NCBI GenBank assembly: GCA_937930555.1
Contig: CALHCH010000045.1
Coordinates: 1-62,632 of the forward strand
Direction of reading: 5' to 3'
DNA length: 62,632 bases
Source: Candidatus Absconditabacterales bacterium
GTDB taxonomy: Bacteria; Patescibacteriota; Gracilibacteria; Absconditabacterales; Absconditicoccaceae
Part shown: in pieces, positions 1 through 11,648 of the stretch
How the letters are laid out: every line of letters starts with the position of its first letter
Numbering within the stretch: position 1 is the stretch's first letter
Notes under the pieces: model-generated
Databases searched by the model: none
Told to the model about the DNA's origin: nothing
The model's input: only the letters and a program-made list of their open reading frames with translations
Made by a program: the position numbers and the translations under genes

Positions 1-723
1 GTTTCATCAGACTTCTTCTGATAAAGATGGGTTTACCCTATACAGATTGGTGCTATCATTGGGGAGAAATCATGTCGCAAACAGTGCATCTTTTTTTACC
101 AGTTGCGGGACAAGCGTGAGCTCAAATCATTTGCCTACGAGCTTGTTGGTGACGTAAGTCGTGAGTGCTAGCTGCAGCTGAGCAAACTGTCCTCTCACAA
201 TTTGAAATCTCGATCCAGAGAGCTTGACTGCTCTCTCCTGATCGAGCAGCCCCTTAGCTTCTAGTATCTCCCAGTGTGGCTTGGGGGTGAAATCAAATAC
301 AGGCTTGATACCAATATACCCATCATCATCTCATAACGGAAGGACTTGATTGTGATCATCAGATGGTCACACGATCAGCTCCTCTCCATCATAGGTGATC
401 GGAGGACTTGGTATTTTGTATAGTAATGATTGGAACACGTCATACTGCTGCTCATACTCAGCTTCTAGGTCAGCTATTTTTGTCTTGAGCTCTCCTACTT
501 GAGCTACTACAGCTTTGAATGCATCAGATCACTTGTCCGGCATCTGACCGACTTGTGCTGAGAGTTCGTTTCTCTGAGATTTGAGCTGATCCAGCTGGAC
601 CTGCAGCTCTCTCACCTGCTGCTCCGCAGTATCAAAAGTCTCCCAGTCTATCTGAGTGTTCTTCTGCTTTGCTCATTCTCTATATAGCTCTTTATTGTCT
701 CTATAGTGTTTTAGATTGATCAT
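1..723 (-). CDS. serS: Seryl-tRNA synthetase, N-terminal part (cut by window edge)
   Basis: Charges tRNA-Ser with serine. The visible 241 codons start at ATG 723 and run off the left edge. Residues about 28-110 form the Glu/Gln/Leu-rich coiled-coil arm that binds the long variable arm of tRNA-Ser. Then come the family signatures IGIKPVFDFTPKPHWEI and SGSRFQIVRGQFAQL, where the class II catalytic core begins. Eight in-frame TGA codons sit at Gly positions. The catalytic motifs 2 and 3 lie outside the window. A tRNA-Ser gene is at 21715. Identity is firm. Confidence 0.95.
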
Positions 724-831
724 GGATGTGTCAAAATAGATGTTAAATTTGTAACTCTTTCACAGATATATACAAGGAAAGATAGATATATACTGTGATA
801 TAACAAGGATTATATATGTGATTTCAAATAA

Positions 832-1465
832 TTAGATATCAGTAACTTTTTTTAATATATACTTGTATCTATCAAACATAAAATGGAGATCTTTAGTGAA
901 TTTGTCAGGATTATTTTGCAACTCTCCTTCAAGCTCTTCTACAGAAAATACTTCAATCCCGCTCACTTCTCAATCCACAAATCTTAATGCTGCATCATAA
1001 TATCATATATACATTTTAGTTATTTGAGGATATGTTATATACTCTCATCACACCAATCTAATAGACTCAAAATTTTCTATCAGCTCAAGTTCTTTGAATA
1101 TTCATATTACCGACAAGTCAATTGACTTTACCCCACCCCTCAAAATCATCTTCTATAATACTCGATGGTATACCCAACTCTTCTGCACATTCTTTCGTAA
1201 GGGTTGTACCTCGTGATTGTCATGATCAGACATGTCATCAGATAGTCTTGTCATACATTCCAGTATTTTGAGACTTCAGCTTACTTCTCTTTTGTAAATA
1301 TATTCTTCATTCAGAATTCATTAACAAGCATCTTATGGTCTTTACTTGTTTTGTGATTTTCCCATTCTTCTTTCGTTCATCTTTCATTTCTTGATATATT
1401 TCACTACGATTTTTACCCTCCAAAAACTTAGAATTCAGATCGTATACTTCCAGAATTTCCGACAT
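832..1465 (-). pseudogene. NUDIX hydrolase, frameshifted
   Basis: A MutT/IPP-isomerase-like NUDIX protein (pyrophosphohydrolase of nucleoside-diphosphate-type substrates; substrate unknown). From ATG 1465 the frame reads a NUDIX core with LMNSEGRIYLQKRS followed by a box ending KECAEELGI, close to the GX5EX7REUXEEXGU signature (E to Q and R to K changes). After about residue 110 the homology continues in the +1 frame (GIFKELELIENFESI, then EYITYPQITKMYIGYYDA) to TAA 832. The switch lies near 1130-1160, next to two runs of four C on the plus strand. It may be a true frameshift mutation or a one-base assembly error; without it the protein would be about 210 aa. Confidence 0.75.
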
Positions 1466-1511
1466 ATATGTTTCTAAAAAATCTAAAAATCTTAATCTCT
1501 AAAAATCTAGA

Positions 1512-1853
1512 TTACTTCCCACTCACACTATGCGGATTCACCACCTCACCAGTGACGGTCTGGGCTTTTTCTGTGACGGTATAATTATTGGAGCCGCTGT
1601 TTTGGCTAGATGAAGTATTATTGGTGATGGTCTCAGATCAGCTGATAGATCATATATCAAAGTTTTTTAGAAATCTCATAGACCACATCACTACAGCGAT
1701 CAATACGATCACTCCTCACAATATCATCAGATATGCAGTAGGATCTCACTCCTCTCCTAGACCCAAAAACTGCACTGCATCACCGCCAAAAAACACTGCA
1801 GCAAAGAACAGTCGAAATAATATACTCCCTATCGGATCTTTTTTCTTGGACAT
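1512..1853 (-). CDS. Small membrane protein of unknown function
   Basis: 113 residues from ATG 1853 to TAA 1512. Two hydrophobic segments are visible (about residues 9-27 and 43-62), with a Gly/Glu-rich turn between, followed by a Ser/Thr/Asn-rich polar tail (TITNNTSSSQNSGSNNYTV). Five in-frame TGA codons are read as Gly. I do not recognise a family. The tail would be outside or inside depending on topology, which cannot be settled here. Confidence 0.7.
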
Positions 1854-1958
1854 AGTACTATACTTTTACGACTATTTCACTATGTTTCAAGACATAAGCA
1901 TGTATTCAAGCTCAGTCTCGCTTATAATTTCATAAGATTGCCACGTCATATACGTCTA

Positions 1959-1992
1959 CCCTTCGACTTCGCTACGCTACACTCAGGATGAC
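1959..1992. repeat. Palindromic repeat half-element (CCTTCGACTTC...CTCAGGATGAC)
   Basis: Matches the right half of the dispersed element at 17363-17470 and the copy inside elp3 at 60406-60442. It lies in the 232-bp gap between a minus-strand and a plus-strand gene, where I see no other feature except a nearby CTCGCAATGACG, the end of another common intergenic repeat type. Confidence 0.7.
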
Positions 1993-2085
1993 ATATATTC
2001 CTCGCAATGACGTATTATCTTTCTTGAATCTTGTTTCTTGAGTCTTATTTCTTAATTCCTCTTTCTTTACTCCTCACTCTTGTAT

Positions 2086-2493
2086 ATGCTTAGCACTCCA
2101 GAAGACATATTCCTTGCAATCGGGTTTGCGTGACTCGGCCTCTTTTTTGGATTTTTGTTTGCCAAGATATTTTTCTACCAAAACATCAAATGACATCGCA
2201 AAGATGCAGTCAAAAAGTCGAAAGATGTCACCCTAGGATATGTCCACGAAAAACTCGCGCCCATATTGCCAAACTTTCCATACAACTATAAGGATTTGAC
2301 CTTTTTGGGCAAATGAGTAGACTATGTGGTGTTTGATGGACTCTCAGAATGACAGCTCAGGCAGATAGTATTCCTAGAGATCAAATCCGGCTGATCTAGA
2401 CTCAACAAAAACGAACAACAAATCAAAAATATTGTCTGAGCACGTAGGGTAAAGCACGAGATCATGAGGATCAAAAAAACGTCAGGATATTAA
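2086..2493 (+). CDS. Predicted endonuclease, Holliday-junction-resolvase-like (Endonuc_Holl type)
   Basis: 135 residues from ATG 2086 to TAA 2491. A hydrophobic N-terminal segment (residues 8-30) is followed by a compact domain with FLGKGVDYVVFDGL and IVFLEIKSGGSRLNKNEQQI. The D...EIKSG pattern is the metal-binding D-(E/D)xK core of PD-(D/E)XK nucleases, and the GVDYVVFDG part is typical of the predicted Holliday-junction-resolvase-like proteins. Six in-frame TGA codons are Gly. Biochemical role is inferred; the membrane anchor suggests a nuclease acting at the envelope. Confidence 0.75.
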
Positions 2494-2513
2494 AAACGAT
2501 AAGAACAACATGT

Positions 2514-2602
2514 GTCATCTTGAGCGGAGCTTGCGGAGTCGAAAGATCTATTTAGAATTATTACTAGATTTCTCCATTCCACTTCGTTTCAGTCGAAATG
2601 AC
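2514..2602. repeat. Inverted-repeat element (GTCATCTTGAG...GAAATGAC)
   Basis: Two imperfectly complementary arms (2514-2549 and 2566-2602) beginning GTCATCTTGAGC and ending GTCGAAATGAC, able to fold as a long hairpin between the nuclease and PBP genes. Same family as the elements at 13193, 17363 and 32039. Confidence 0.65.
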
Positions 2603-2650
2603 ATATCACTCATGTAATATAGCCAACATAAGTCTTAGCTTAGATTAAAG

Positions 2651-4912
2651 ATGGAAACAAGGCACAAAGATCTAAAGATTATTATATTTTTTATGGTAGT
2701 GTACCTCATATGATGGGGACTTTTTCGTGTTTGGTTTTTTTTGTTTGGCGATTTGCCTGAAGTGACGATCGACAATCTCACAGATATTGCCCAAAAGACT
2801 ATTGTGACCGATAGAGATGATAATTTATTGTATACGTTTTTTGAGGAAGATAGGACATATACTGAGTACAAAGAAATTCCAGATTATGTGACGATGGCTT
2901 TTTTGAGTACCGAAGACCGCAACTATCGAGAACATCGTGGACTGGATACTATAGGTCTAATCAGAGCAGTGATCAACAATGCTTCGGTATACTTAGGCAA
3001 CTCATCAGGTCTCCAGTGAGCATCTACCATCCCACAACAACTCACCAAAAACATGTACCTCACCAATGAAAGATCTTACAAAAGAAAATTTCAGGAATTG
3101 GTCATCACACGCAAAATATACCGTACGCTAGAAAAATTTTATACAAAAAAACACTCAGATCTAGAAGAGAGGAAAATTGACCTACTGGTAAGGAAAAAAA
3201 TTATCGAGCTATATATGAATCTCATCTTTTTGGGCAATAATTCGTATGGAGTCGATATTGCGACACAAAACTATTTTGGCAAAGAACTCAAGGATATCAC
3301 CTTGCTAGAAAGCGCAATACTATGATGACTCCCCAAGGCTCCCAGCGCATACAATCCTCTGGCCAAAAAAACAAACATGATGTGAGATCGACAAATCTCT
3401 GATGGAGAAGAAATTTTTTATGCAAATGACGAAAAGGTCAATAAACTTTTTCTCAAACAAATTAAGGAAACCTTGGATGAAAAATTTGAATTGGAGTATT
3501 TAGATATATTGAGGCCTGATTGGATCACGTTTTTTTGGGAATGAGAATTTATCAACAATGATGTGGCATACCAATTTCAGTATGTGCCTGGCAGAAAAGA
3601 TGTCGTACTCTGGGCTATGTTTCAAGAGTGATATATCACGCATGCAGAGCTAATCAACGCTTTTTTAGAATGAATCGATTATGAATTTGCCCCTCCGCAG
3701 TATCGCTACACGATCGAATCACCTCATTTTGTATTTTTTGTGAGAGAATTTATACTCAACAATCCGCAACTAGAAGAGCTAGGCATCAGTCTAAATGATA
3801 TCCTGAGATGATGATACACGATCAAGACCACACTAGATCTCAATCTACAAAAAGCAGCTCAAATCGCAGCAGATACTACCAGAGATCAGCTACAAAGAGA
3901 TGGCGCCACCACTAGAGGGATGTTGCATGTGGATAGCGCCAATGGCGATATATTGTCATATTTATGATCGGTAGATTATTATGATAGTACCGTAGACGGA
4001 CAGTTTGATATTATACAAGCCTACAGACAGCAATGATCTGTACTCAAACCATTTGTGTATGCAAAATTGATGGAAACTTACCCAGTGGGCATAGATGGCA
4101 ATATCTTGGATGCTTGACTTGACCTATGACCTGGACCAACACCCAACAATGCTGATGGGTGATTTATGTGAAGCGTCTCCATATCCAGAGCACTAAACAA
4201 TAGTAGAAACCGAACTGCCATCAGAGCACATCTCGCCAATGGAGGAGAAAAGATAATGAGACCATTTTACCAATCACTATGACTCACCAATATCCCAAGT
4301 GACAAACCATATGGCTACACTATGTCATTGTGAGCTGCAGAAGAGTCATTGTTTCATCTAGCTCAAGCATATCTCCAACTCTCTACGCCACACGATCAAG
4401 TCCCATATGTCAATCCTATCCTGAGCATCACAGATCCATCGGGAGAAATAATATACCAAAAATGAGAGCAGCATCACGAAAGAATCGTACCCAAAGGAGT
4501 GGCTTATCAGATACGAAACTCACTCAAAAGACAGTGAGAGGTGAGCCCATACCGACAAGAATGGATCACTTATAGCGGACTATGAGAATATGCTATCAAG
4601 AGTGGTACCTCTGACGTAAAAATAAATGGCGTCCCATACGCCAAAGATGGGCTTGTGGCAATATATAATCCAGCGCATACTATCGTCTCACGATGAGGCA
4701 ATCTAGATAGCAAACCACTGGCAAACAACATGTTGTGAAGTATGCTCAATAAACCGTTTGTGCAAAGATATATAGATGAAGTAGGAGAAAACATCATGTC
4801 CACATCCACTACCTACACCAGACCCAACGATCTTCTCCAGTACGGTATCTACAAAGACACAAAAAACAAGGAAGTACCAGACAATATTGCTAGGTATTTG
4901 TGGGGGTATTAG
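2651..4912 (+). CDS. Class A penicillin-binding protein (glycosyltransferase 51 + transpeptidase)
   Basis: Polymerises and cross-links peptidoglycan at the outer face of the membrane. 753 aa. One membrane anchor (about residues 10-32). The GT51 domain has catalytic Glu88 in STEDRNYREHRGLD, then ASTIPQQLTKN and LYMNLIFLGNNSYGV. The transpeptidase domain has the acylated Ser463 in SVLK, SRN at 518 and KSGTS at 650. The start ATG 2651 puts the basic residues just before the anchor. The family's usual GGSTITQQ reads GASTIPQQ. Many TGA codons are read as Gly, including the one before SVLK. It shows the cell builds its own peptidoglycan. Confidence 0.95.
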
Positions 4913-5027
4913 TAGTTTGACACCTTATCTTCTCTATAAACAACTAATATAAGTTTAGTCAAATTTTACTTGACTTTTTTTGTTTTATTCTTATATATAT
5001 TTTATTTATTTCGTTAAACATCACCCT

Positions 5028-5543
5028 ATGGTATTGTGAACCATCAATCCTAATCAAGAAAACACACCAGAACACATTGTATCATCTGACATAGAAACCC
5101 AGATAGAAGATCTGATACATTTGGAACAATGACTCCTGCAGAATTTGTTTGAATCATATAGGCAGCGTGATGATGCTGACTATGCAATCATCTGCATCTA
5201 TGACGAAGACCCAACAGGCACAAAGCAAGGCTCTACCCAAAGAGTACATGCTAGACTCACGAGAGAAAGCGATCAGATGATAGATCTCGTACTCTATCAC
5301 AATGAAACAGATCGATATGGTGGTGGCAAATCAAGCGCCAAAAACTACAACACAAGAGATAAGCTCATCAAGAGCGATGACAATAGAGGTGTGCCAGGTG
5401 AGCGTGTCGCTACTGTAGATGAAGTCATGTGAGACATCCAAGAAGTGATCAATATACGTAAGACACTTCAGACACTCTGATCCAAGCATAGACTACTAGG
5501 ACGCAAAGCAAATAAAATACTTTCGAAGCTACTGTGAGTATAA
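5028..5543 (+). CDS. Unknown soluble protein
   Basis: 171 residues from ATG 5028 to TAA 5541. No signal peptide or membrane segment. The sequence is charged and hydrophilic, with an acidic N-terminal half, a Gly-rich loop (RYGGGKSSAKNYNTRDKL) near residue 105 and a basic C-terminus (GSKHRLLGRKANKILSKLL). I do not recognise a family. It is followed at once by a strong terminator, so it ends a transcript. Confidence 0.75.
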
Positions 5544-5556
5544 CACACCAGATGCA

Positions 5557-5593
5557 AAAAAACTACCATCCAATCTGGATGGTAGTTTTTTTT
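5557..5593 (+). terminator. Rho-independent terminator
   Basis: Stem AACTACCATCC / GGATGGTAGTT with loop AATCT, followed by a run of T; A-run on the other side. It lies between convergent genes and could serve both. Confidence 0.9.
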
Positions 5594-5612
5594 ACGCAAC
5601 TCTTATGGTATC

Positions 5613-6344
5613 TTACTGAAGGACTTCTTTGACATACTTACCAGATACCCAACCGTTGGTAGTATTGTCAGGACCAAATCTGATATTGTATCGACCTGAC
5701 TGCTCTCCTACCACATCTACCGTATCCAACAAATCCAATCTACCCACCTCACTAAATCATAGTCACGCTCATCATCTCACACGCAGATATCATATTCTGT
5801 TTTGGAGTACTTGGACTTGCTTGGTCACTATCTGGTCAGGCTGCTGAGCTATCTCATCTACCTTGTCTACTGATCACGTAGCCACTACAACATCTAGTGC
5901 TATATCACCAGATCATAGCTGAGCCTGATCGGGCGAGTCTCCATCTGCAGATCATATTGTGCTATCTAGTATACTTTTTGCTTGTGCGTCTTGTACCGCT
6001 GACTCACAATCATACTCTTGGAGATATTTTTGAGATCACAGAGCAAACAAAGCGTTTTTGCAGATTTTTTGTAGATTTTCTGAGTCTGCTCATAGGCCTG
6101 CTCGGACTCTTTTGGTACTGTCTAGGTTTTTTTGCAACACGGTACTGACTTGCTCGTTTTCCACCTTGTCTACGATACATTCCATATAACTTATGTACTC
6201 GGTACACGTAGCTATGTCTGTGTAGGTCTTCATATCATCTATTGCACCAGTGGTAGTGGTACTGGTGTTTGCAGACCTAATACCCAAAAACAACAAAAAA
6301 CTAAAGAGAAATACCAATAAGAAAGCAAAGAGGGAGTTTTTCAT
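5613..6344 (-). CDS. Exported SH3b-domain protein
   Basis: 243 residues. The start ATG 6344 gives a signal peptide (MKNSLFAFLLVFLFSFLLFL then a small-residue region). The middle (about 35-165) is helical and charged with several Cys. The C-terminal 70 residues form a bacterial SH3 domain: RIGYLRVRGGAGLGFSEVG, then GRYNIRFGPDNTTNGWVSG. SH3b domains usually bind cell-wall peptide. The domain's Gly-rich loop is written partly with TGA codons. No catalytic domain is visible, so a wall-binding or adaptor role is likely. Confidence 0.8.
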
Positions 6345-6447
6345 GTATATAAGAAAAAGGCAAAAAAAAGTATAAAATCGAAGCAATTGCTTACACTGTA
6401 GATATATCAAAGAAGAAATCAATTTGTAGTGAAGAAATAATTGTATC

Positions 6448-7059
6448 CTATAGCTTTCGCTCACCCACTGACTCTCTATGCAAAGCAGTCAATATACCAC
6501 CCAATCACAACTGAGACCCAAGCCAATGAGCTATAGATCTGATATAGGTACCGGATCACACATCCAGTCTAAGCTGGAGTACCGGAAACTCATAGCTCAC
6601 AATCTCATAGCTCAACAATTCCATATCACAGTCTATAAATTTTGGATTGCCTTCTCTGGCGTACTCATACAACTTCTTGCCAGCTATTTTTTTGGCACTA
6701 AAGGGCGTAAGTGGCCAGCGAGAGACTCAGATTTTATCTTGCAAGAGTGAGTGTATCTGTTGGATTTTTGGCATCTGTAGTGTAGATATATCCAACTGCT
6801 TGTGATATGATCGGTAGTGAGTATCTCGTGTATCAGACTCCTGACTCAGATCTATGGTAGCTAGATAGGTCTTACTGAGACCGACATACTGTGAGAGTTT
6901 TTTGGTATCGGATCAGATCGCGATCAGCATCAGACCTGTTGCCAGAGGATCTAGCGTCCCCGCATGTCAGATTTTTGTCTTTCTAGGAAAAAGTTTCTTG
7001 ATCTTGTGTATCAAGTCATAGCTCGTATATCAACTAGGTTTATTGATGAGAAGAAACAT
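6448..7059 (-). CDS. truB: tRNA pseudouridine(55) synthase TruB
   Basis: Converts U55 of the tRNA T-loop to pseudouridine. 203 residues, shorter than the usual about 300: the C-terminal PUA-like domain is missing. The catalytic motif GHAGTLDPLATGLM holds the nucleophile Asp at residue 38, followed by KLSQYVGLSKTYLA and the late motif SGTYIRSIAHWLG. Six Gly are TGA-coded, including the first Gly of GHAGTLDP. Start ATG 7059 lies 3 bp after the stop of the FtsB-like gene, so the two are probably co-transcribed. Confidence 0.95.
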
Positions 7060-7061
7060 GA

Positions 7062-7505
7062 TTATTCTAGTATTCCCAAATCTTTGAGGGGACTTAGCTT
7101 ATCATTGATAAAATAATGTCGGGATTCTTCTGGACTGGATATCTTGATGAGGTCGTCTTCCTGTTGTTGAAGTGCACGTATTTGATCTGGCTGTGTGGGG
7201 TCTTGATCCACGATAGTTCTTTTTTCTCTGAGTCTCACTACCCGCTCTCCGTCATACAGTACTCAGTTTTCGTGTCAGAGGTAGTATGGAGCTCGTTCAC
7301 TATCTAGATACGGTCTCTCAAAATTTTGTATAAAGTTGGTCTCGTCTTTTTCTATCTCTATTTGGTCCCTGATATCTTGGATAGACACGAGCATGTTTTG
7401 CCTATTGGTATATGCCTGTACTCATCGATACGCAAACAACAAAGTACCAAAAAATATAAGATATCTCCAGTACAATGTGTTTCTCAAAAACTGATGGTAA
7501 CGCAT
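7062..7505 (-). CDS. Bitopic membrane protein, possibly FtsB/DivIC-like
   Basis: 147 residues. A basic N-terminus is followed by one membrane segment (about 14-30), a helical stretch predicted to be a coiled coil (about 35-65) and a short globular end with GVLYDGERVVRLREK. This order (short cytosolic end, one helix, coiled coil, small beta motif with YDGE.V) is that of the septum proteins FtsB/DivIC. The match is by architecture, not by strong sequence signature. It sits between obg and truB. Confidence 0.5.
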
Positions 7506-7577
7506 GTCTAAAACGTAAAGTGGAAAGCTAAAATCTAAAAGCTTCTCGCATCTCAAGTCTCGTATCTAGATTCTGTA

Positions 7578-9056
7578 TTATTCTCGCAGTATGTATCTAT
7601 CCTTGATCCCATCATATGGTGATCTGATATGGAGGATATCTCCCATCTTGGCTCATCACTGCTCTAGTCGGATGAGGATGTTTTTGTTGGCCAATTCTGA
7701 CCAAAACCAAAACTCTGTTTCTTGGTTGCCTCGTGGTATCATATATGCCAGCGTAGACATCTCCTCATGATCTATCGTCCGTATATGCAATGCTGAGAAA
7801 TCTCCATCCTCGGGTAGATATTGACTTTCAATCAGTATTGGTAGCATATGTTCGGTAGTGTCTACCATAGTATTGGTGTGCGTATCCATATCTACTCCAT
7901 CTCACAGCTCCTGTATACTGATGATGTGAGGGTTTTCTACTGATGATCTCAGACTATCTAGCATCGGGTCCAATCCCTGGCGAGTAGCTGCAGAAATCAC
8001 AAAAGTAGATGCTTGCACAAGTTCTGATCATACATCTAAGTATGGTGCGAGCTGATCACGAGCTGATGTTAGTCGACCGTCGAGATACTCACCGATGATC
8101 TCCTCATCGCCTAGCATGTCAGATTTGTTTACGATCCACTGGATATTTTTTCTTCGATATACTTCATCATTTTTTGTATATACTAGATAGAGTTTGTGTT
8201 GGTGGATCTCTAGTCCGATCTCACTCGTGCCATCTGTATCGCTATCTCTGGTGCGTACATACTGCATCAGCTCACCGAGCAGCACACCAAAATCCTCCCA
8301 TCCAGACTCCATCCTCCCTGCATCCAGCACAAAGCACAGCACTCTACTTTTCAATATATGTCTGAGGAAATCATTGCCTAGTCATTTGCCATCTGATGCT
8401 CCAGCGATCAGTCCTGGTATATCTATCATCACAAAACTTTTTCCTTTGTGTTCTACTACTCATATATTGGGCACTAGTGTAGTAAAATAATATTCAGCTG
8501 TTTTTGCTTTGACATTGGAGATGGTGTTGATGATCGTGGACTTGCCGACACTGGGCGTGCCGATCAGTGCTACATCTCATAGCATCTGTAGCTCGAGAGT
8601 GAGCTTCTTTTTTTGTCCTGGTTCTCCTAGGAGATGCACTTCGGGGTATTGATTGGATGGTGTGGTGAAGTGCATATTGCCCAGTCATCATCTCCCTCAT
8701 CTGCATATCATAACTTGCTCATCATGCTGGGTGATGTGAGCGAGGACAGTACCGGTTTCTGAGTTTTTTATACTTGTACCTAGAGGGACTTTGAGGTAGA
8801 TATCTTCTGAGTCTTTGCCGTATCTGTCCCTAGATCATCCCTGCTCTCACTCATTGGCACGAAACATCACATTGTATCTATATGGCATCAGGGTCCATTC
8901 GTTTTCTGATCACACAAAAAACACCGACCCTCAGCGTCAGCCGTCTCCTCCCGATGGTCAGCCAAACGGAATGTTTTTTTCTCTCCTACCAGTAGCCACA
9001 CCATCTCAGCCCTTACCAGACTGTACAGTGATCTGTACTTCATCAAAAAATTTCAT
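7578..9056 (-). CDS. obg: Obg family ribosome-assembly GTPase
   Basis: Large-subunit maturation GTPase. 492 aa from ATG 9056. The N-terminal Obg fold is Gly-rich and uses many TGA codons ([25 protein letters not shown]). The G domain follows with the P-loop GTPSVGKST (about 165), a G3 DIPGLI and the G4 NKSD. The C-terminal 120 residues carry the Obg C-terminal domain, ending near TAA 7578. An acidic insertion follows the G3 region, making the protein longer than the usual 330-430 aa. It heads the minus-strand group obg, ftsB-like, truB, SH3b. Confidence 0.95.
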
Positions 9057-9133
9057 ATCCCTATACTATATTCAGCTTTACTAAAAGTGTGTAATTCTTA
9101 CTCATTATGTATCTATTATCAACCAACTATCCT

Positions 9134-9586
9134 ATGAAAATCACCATCCTTGCTATCTCCGACTCTGACAAGCACTTCTCCAGTGCGATCTCAGAATACA
9201 CAAAAAGACTAGGAAAATCGGTCACTCTCCTAGATATCAAACCAATAAAACACGGAAGCAAAGACCAAATCATCCAGAAAGAAACAGATCTCCTGATCAA
9301 AAAACTAGAAACAAGAAAGAAAAAGTGAGAGAGTATATATCTCCTGTCCAAGGAATGAAAACACCTCACTACTCAGCAAATCGCTAGTATACTCACGCCC
9401 TGATCTACCATCACACTCGTGATATGATGACCATATGGTCTAGACGAATCCAAAATCCAACCATATATCAATGGTAGTATATCACTAGGAAATCATACTA
9501 TGCCTCACTGACTCGCCAAGCTTGTACTACTAGAGCAGGTCTATAGAGTGCAGACTATACAGGCTGGGAAGAGTTATCATTATTAA
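9134..9586 (+). CDS. rlmH: 23S rRNA m3-pseudouridine1915 methyltransferase RlmH
   Basis: SPOUT methyltransferase acting on helix 69 of 23S rRNA. 150 residues, the usual size. The signature LVIGGPYGLDESK is followed by SLGNHTMPHGLAKLVLLEQVYR and the ending IQAGKSYHY, which forms the knotted SAM site. I chose ATG 9134 (MKITILAIS) over the in-frame ATG at 9107, because the family begins with MKI. Confidence 0.95.
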
Positions 9587-9625
9587 AGTACTTGGTATTT
9601 AATATATATGGAGAAAATTTGCAGA

Positions 9626-9871
9626 TTACCCTTCCTTATCAGCACCCTTTCCAGCCCTGATAGCTCTATGTTCCTCTTCTCTGAGTCTCGCTACATACTT
9701 GTAGGTGAGCATATCAGAGTCCTGCATAGCTATCTGTTGAGGAGATACGCTAAAAACTTTTACTTGTTGAAACAGAATTCGTTGGGCGGTGATAAAGTAT
9801 GCAGAACCTATCACAAAAAGGATAAAAGCTGCAACTGCCATGTCACCTGCGAGACGTTTCAAGATTACCAT
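9626..9871 (-). CDS. Small single-pass membrane protein
   Basis: 81 residues from ATG 9871 to TAA 9626, with no in-frame TGA. One hydrophobic segment (about 10-29), then a polar charged tail rich in Arg/Glu (RLREEEHRAIRAGKG). No family recognised. It faces rlmH tail-to-tail. Confidence 0.6.
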   Translation of the reverse strand: MVILKRLAGDMAVAAFILFVIGSAYFITAQRILFQQVKVFSVSPQQIAMQDSDMLTYKYVARLREEEHRAIRAGKGADKEG

Positions 9872-10003
9872 GTTTTGTTTTCGTTATACACTAAAAGAAT
9901 GTGTTGAGTATTTCTTTAGTGTTCATTTGTAAAACAATTATATATAATACTTAATTAATGTCAAGTAGAATTAGATTATCTAATACTCATCACTCGTTAT
10001 TTG

Positions 10004-11446
10004 TTACTTTCTACCCACCATTTCCTCCTCCAGCATTTTGTCTATTTTTTGTTCTATGGTGAGATTTGAGGCTTTTTTGGTGCGATTGACGTATCTGAGT
10101 GTGTATAATACCAGTACAAACTGTATACCCATATACAAAAATATCAATGAAAATCTAAACTGACTCGAAAGTGGCAATCTCGCAATGAAGTATATATTAA
10201 TCAGCGTAGCGACGGCATTGGTGCCTATCCAATACAGATAATCCTGCCTCTCCAGCAGATCATGCAGACGAAATCTATTGCTCGCAAATATCAAGACACT
10301 ATTGAGCATACTCCACCCTACACCAAGCAGTACCAATCGGTACACCTGCCCACCAAAAGCATGGATAATACTAAGATATATACCCAGATTGATCAATACA
10401 AACGCCACAGCTCTTTGTAATTTGTGATAAAATCATATCTCTCTAAGCAATAGATAATTGACAAAAAAAGCTGCTACCCCAAATCGAAACATCCCTTGCG
10501 TAAGCCACATGGCATCAGATCCAAATCCCCTCACAAACAAATATACCTGAAAAATAACCAACAGTACATTCAAAAAACTAATCGTGAAGGTGGTATTTTT
10601 GTTGAGTCCAGTGAGAAATTTGTTTCATTGTACCACGGCATCAGAGACAAACGGGATTTTTCTGCCCAAGATCTTTTTACCATGTAGGATTTCTTCGACG
10701 AGATGTTCTTGATCTAGAGTGACCTCATCCTGTATCTGAGTATAATACCGCTGTATGCCATATATCACTACATACATCGCCATCAGGTAGATCTGAGAGA
10801 GGATCACTGCACTCGGGAGATCATCCTTGGCCCAGAGATATATCAGGATGATGATAGATATATTGAACAATACAAACAGCATATACTTGTCAAAATCAGT
10901 AGACTGCTTGCCTACCGCTCACAAACAAAACACAATGAACCCATATATCGCCATCGTCATCACCACAAAAGCCATCACTAGATGTATAAAAGTCACCATA
11001 TCCATCATCCCTCTCATCTGCCAAAACAGCAACAACGCACTCAAATAATATCATACATGAAAAATCTGCAGTCCGTCTTTGTAATTGTACAGATAGGAAC
11101 TCAGTCGCAATACTATATGCAATCACAACAACCAAAAAACCTGCTCCGATCACAGATCGGCATAGATATCCACCAATCCCCGTCATCACAGTACCACCAG
11201 ACTCCAGGCTATCACCAGCGCATGACTAGTAAAAAACTCCTGCATACTATCCAGCGACCATATATTGGAGTCTGGTGTATCGGCACCAGTAGCGGCGTCT
11301 CAGTGAGCACTACCACTCAGCGGCACCGTCCCACCAAATAGCAATGCCAGCATCGCTATGAGTGGCAACGCACCCAGTCGCCATACACCGATCACCACAA
11401 AATAGAGGATAAATAATATATGTGTAATGAAAAAAAGCACCTGCAT
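10004..11446 (-). CDS. Polytopic membrane protein of unknown function
   Basis: 480 residues from ATG 11446 to TAA 10004. About ten to twelve hydrophobic helices spread over the whole length, for instance LFFITHILFILYFVVIG at the start. A hydrophilic loop (QDEVTLDQEHLVEEILHGKK) sits mid-protein, and the C-terminus is charged (IEQKIDKMLEEEMVGRK). No transporter or transferase signature could be identified. Only the TGA=Gly reading joins the pieces into one frame. Confidence 0.75.
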
Positions 11447-11648
11447 ATGGTATGTGTAGTGGTGTTTAAGATATTTTCAACCATTGATATATAGTGCATT
11501 TGACAAATCAAAAAAACAACTTCCCCTTGCAAAATTTGAATCCATCCGTATACACACTGTCACTTGTTGCAAAAAAATCGTGAATAATCAATATACCAGT
11601 CCAAAACTCATATTTTTGAGTTTTTTATCTTCGTAGATCATCTCCTTA

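Noticed and set aside
10896-11341. Overlapping ORFs on both strands
   Set aside because: Other-frame shadows of the 480-residue membrane protein.
11580-11640. GTG 11580 as start of the ATPase-KH gene
   Set aside because: In-frame TAG at 11634.
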